A DNA stretch of 64,000 nt from Paenibacillus alkaliterrae (GTDB lineage Bacteria > Bacillota > Bacilli > Paenibacillales > Paenibacillaceae): NCBI RefSeq assembly GCF_021532375.1, contig NZ_JAKGAP010000010.1, positions 144,948-208,947 on the forward strand. The letters run 5' to 3'. Under the pieces are notes generated by a model, which saw only the letters and a program-made list of their open reading frames with translations, did no database searches and was not told where the DNA came from. The translations under genes and the position numbers were made by a program. The first letter of the stretch is position 1, and every line of letters begins with the position of its first letter. Of this stretch, positions 61,972 to 64,000 are shown in pieces.

Positions 61972-63813
61972 TCAACTTCCTCCCTCCGAAGACGTTTGTA
62001 GAGGCAACCTAATTCCAACTGTTGTTCCTTCACCTGGCTGACTTTCGACGAATAATCCATATTCTTCACCATGAATGTAGCGAATACGCCGATGTACATT
62101 CATAAGACCAATGTGTTTGCCCGTCAATTCTATTCCATCCCGCTGATCAAGTTTTTGAATCAACTCGCCCAGCTTGATTGGATGAATTCCTGGTCCGGTA
62201 TCCGTCACTAATAGAGTGAATGTTCCATTGCCAGGCGATTTTTCGGCACTTACGACGATTTGCGTTGTTCCCGAACGAGGCTCAAGTCCATGCACGATAC
62301 AGTTCTCAATTAAGGGTTGTAATGTAAATTTAGCTATCTTTTGAGCTAGTGCCCAATCAGGGATCTCAATAAGGTAGTCGAGCTTCTCCTCAAACCTATA
62401 TTTTTGGATTCGCAAGTAAATTTCACCTATTTCCACTTCCTGCCGAACCGTCACCTGGGGAGATTCTTCTTTCACATTGTACCTTAGAAGCCGTGCTAGA
62501 GAAGCCGCCATTACTGAAATTTCATCCATATCATGCTGCAGCGCCATCCCTCGAATCGTATCCAGTGAATTATAGAGAAAATGAGGATTGATCTGCGCCT
62601 GAAGCATCTTCAGTTCCGTATCCTTTTGACGCAAATTCAACTCAGTCGTTTTCAATTTAGAGAAATATATTTCTTCGAGCAGTCTGGAAAGCCGCTCCAC
62701 CATCTTATTAAAACCGTGTGACAGCAAACCGATTTCATCTTTGGAATCAACAGAAACCTTTCCGGAAAAATCACCGACTTCCACTCGTCTTATGTATTCA
62801 TGCAAGCGTTTGATCGGCTTAACCAGGCTGGCAGCAAATCCAATGCCAAATATATAGGCAATAATCATGAAGACCATTGTTGTGAGCAGAATGGTTCTCC
62901 CTATATAATCCGTACCACTCATCAGCTCGTCATATGGAATAAAAGTAACAAAATTCCATTTCAATATATCACTGCGGCTGAATGTTAATAAATATTTGAC
63001 CTTTTCAACGGATATTAATGATCCGCTGCTCTTAGACTGCATCTCTTGTACATCCATAGCATTAGCTTGCTGCCCGATTAGCGAGAAATTAGGATGATAG
63101 ACAAAAAGACCTTGTTCATTAATAATAGACAGATAACCGCTTTTACCCGGTTTGACTCTGTACGCAACATCTTGTAAGCGCTTGTAATTCACATCAATAA
63201 TCAGCATGCCGATTGGCTTCAAGGTTTGTGGACTAACGATTCTCTTCATAACGGAGATTACCGCCAACTCTTCTTGCTTCCAATGGATAAGACGACTGAT
63301 GATTTTGGGCTCGCCGCTTTGAGGAATCGTATTATACCAGTATTCATTCTTTAGATTAAGTACAGACGCTTCATCCGCTTCATCGGCGGAATCTACCACT
63401 TGAATATCGTCGAGAATAATCGTGATATTGAGAATGTCGGAACGTGAATAAGCTGAATTCTTCAATAAATTGCGTATACTTCCGACAATCTCACTGCTCT
63501 CCACTTCCTCACGTGTCACCATTCTAAGGAAGTTCACGGTGTCAGGATGATTAATGATCTTGAGTGTATTAATTTCAAAGTCACGCAGGTAGTCCTCCAC
63601 ATAAAGCTGAACCTGATCGATAATCTGTAAGCTATAATCCCGTGCCTCTCTCTCCAGCACCTGCGAGGATTGACGGTAAGAAATAAGGCCTACAAATAAC
63701 ATCGGCAGCACAACCAATAGCGCCGAGAAAACTAACAATTTTTTCATGAGAGACTGATCACGAAGAAGAAGAATCCGAATGATGTGTTTATAATGTTGTT
63801 TCCAGGACGGCAT
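61972..63813 (-). CDS. YesM-type sensor histidine kinase, third
   Basis: The 613-residue kinase has two membrane segments (about 25-47 and 300-325), an extracellular dCACHE-like sensor, HAMP, the phosphoacceptor motif QINPHFLYNSLDTIRGM and an HATPase domain (DTGPGI, GKHIGLMNVHRRI). AGAAGGTGA precedes the ATG. It pairs with the regulator at 61234-61971. Confidence 0.94.
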   Translation of the reverse strand: MPSWKQHYKHIIRILLLRDQSLMKKLLVFSALLVVLPMLFVGLISYRQSSQVLEREARDYSLQIIDQVQLYVEDYLRDFEINTLKIINHPDTVNFLRMVTREEVESSEIVGSIRNLLKNSAYSRSDILNITIILDDIQVVDSADEADEASVLNLKNEYWYNTIPQSGEPKIISRLIHWKQEELAVISVMKRIVSPQTLKPIGMLIIDVNYKRLQDVAYRVKPGKSGYLSIINEQGLFVYHPNFSLIGQQANAMDVQEMQSKSSGSLISVEKVKYLLTFSRSDILKWNFVTFIPYDELMSGTDYIGRTILLTTMVFMIIAYIFGIGFAASLVKPIKRLHEYIRRVEVGDFSGKVSVDSKDEIGLLSHGFNKMVERLSRLLEEIYFSKLKTTELNLRQKDTELKMLQAQINPHFLYNSLDTIRGMALQHDMDEISVMAASLARLLRYNVKEESPQVTVRQEVEIGEIYLRIQKYRFEEKLDYLIEIPDWALAQKIAKFTLQPLIENCIVHGLEPRSGTTQIVVSAEKSPGNGTFTLLVTDTGPGIHPIKLGELIQKLDQRDGIELTGKHIGLMNVHRRIRYIHGEEYGLFVESQPGEGTTVGIRLPLQTSSEGGS

Positions 63814-63853
63814 TCATTGTTCACCTTCTTCTCTAATCTTGTCTTGTCGTTGG

Positions 63854-63879
63854 AAAAAGAGGCTCACTCGGAGCCTCTT
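63854..63879 (-). terminator. Terminator of a gene beyond the right edge
   Basis: AAGAGGCTC (63857-63865) pairs with GAGCCTCTT (63871-63879); the minus-strand exit is a run of T. It closes a minus-strand gene to the right of the window. The remaining 120 bases hold nothing I can name. Confidence 0.8.
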
Positions 63880-64000
63880 AGTTTAATTGCTTAGTTAATT
63901 AACGAGGCTATTCGCAGTTTAGCATGGGTTGTGTAAATCTATAAAACTTGGACAAGGGAATCGTATTCAGTTCAAATCGCTAGATTGTTCTCCACCTGAT

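Noticed and set aside
1..64000. tRNA, rRNA, insertion sequence, prophage or integration site
   Set aside because: I looked for transposase and integrase motifs, tRNA-like folds and rRNA segments and found none that I could support by eye.

Overview
The window looks like chromosomal DNA of a Paenibacillus-type Firmicute (Paenibacillaceae). The evidence is the dense carbohydrate-ABC-importer content, three YesM/YesN-type two-component systems, strong AGGAGG-like ribosome binding sites, frequent TTG/GTG starts, CcpA-type cre boxes and short gene spacing. I saw no rRNA, tRNA, CRISPR array, phage or transposase gene. Almost all genes lie on the minus strand; the plus-strand exceptions are an AraC regulator, a SET-domain protein, a LacI regulator and an XRE/cupin regulator.

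Layout. (1) 1-8.3 kb: a minus-strand, cre-controlled locus that reads, in transcription order, GH29 alpha-L-fucosidase-like enzyme, its own MsmK/UgpC-type ATPase, a 1000-residue solute-binding protein with sugar-binding-like N-terminal modules, two permeases and an NHL-repeat secreted protein that runs off the left edge. (2) 8.4-11.3 kb: OmpR-type two-component system plus a membrane protein. (3) 11.4-15.6 kb: DUF4091/GH123-like protein and a second GH29 enzyme with a cre inside its promoter, divergent from an AraC regulator. (4) 15.6-21.2 kb: small SET protein, ABC-F ATPase, fused isobutyryl-CoA mutase IcmF. (5) 21.4-26.2 kb: an amino-sugar-acid catabolic operon (deacetylase-like amidohydrolase, DgaE-like ammonia-lyase, DgaF-like aldolase, 2-keto-3-deoxy sugar kinase, GntR regulator). 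(6) 26.3-36.6 kb: an ABC importer with a YesMN pair and a second YesMN pair. (7) 36.7-41.5 kb: a second importer whose solute-binding protein and promoter are both duplicated.

(8) 41.9-53.0 kb is the most interesting part. It holds an SDR resembling fructuronate reductase, a LarA-family nickel racemase/epimerase homologue, gluconokinase, the complete nickel-pincer cofactor set (LarE, LarB, LarC) and a NiCoT-like nickel transporter in one operon, followed by 6-phosphogluconate dehydrogenase and a UxaC-like isomerase. The same perfect 14-bp palindrome sits in front of both transcription units, and a LacI regulator is divergent. Together these read as a nickel-dependent route that would turn glucuronate/fructuronate into mannonate, epimerise it to gluconate and send it through 6-phosphogluconate into the pentose phosphate pathway, bypassing mannonate dehydratase and 2-keto-3-deoxygluconate. 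This is an inference from gene content and shared operators.

(9) 53.2-57.2 kb: four translationally coupled genes (DoxX, alpha/beta hydrolase, DODA-type dioxygenase, uncharacterised transporter) with a divergent XRE/cupin regulator. (10) 57.3-63.8 kb: two paralogous GMC oxidoreductases, one fused to a sugar-isomerase-type TIM barrel, beside a third YesMN pair. The fusion suggests a two-step oxidation plus elimination/hydration chemistry on sugars.
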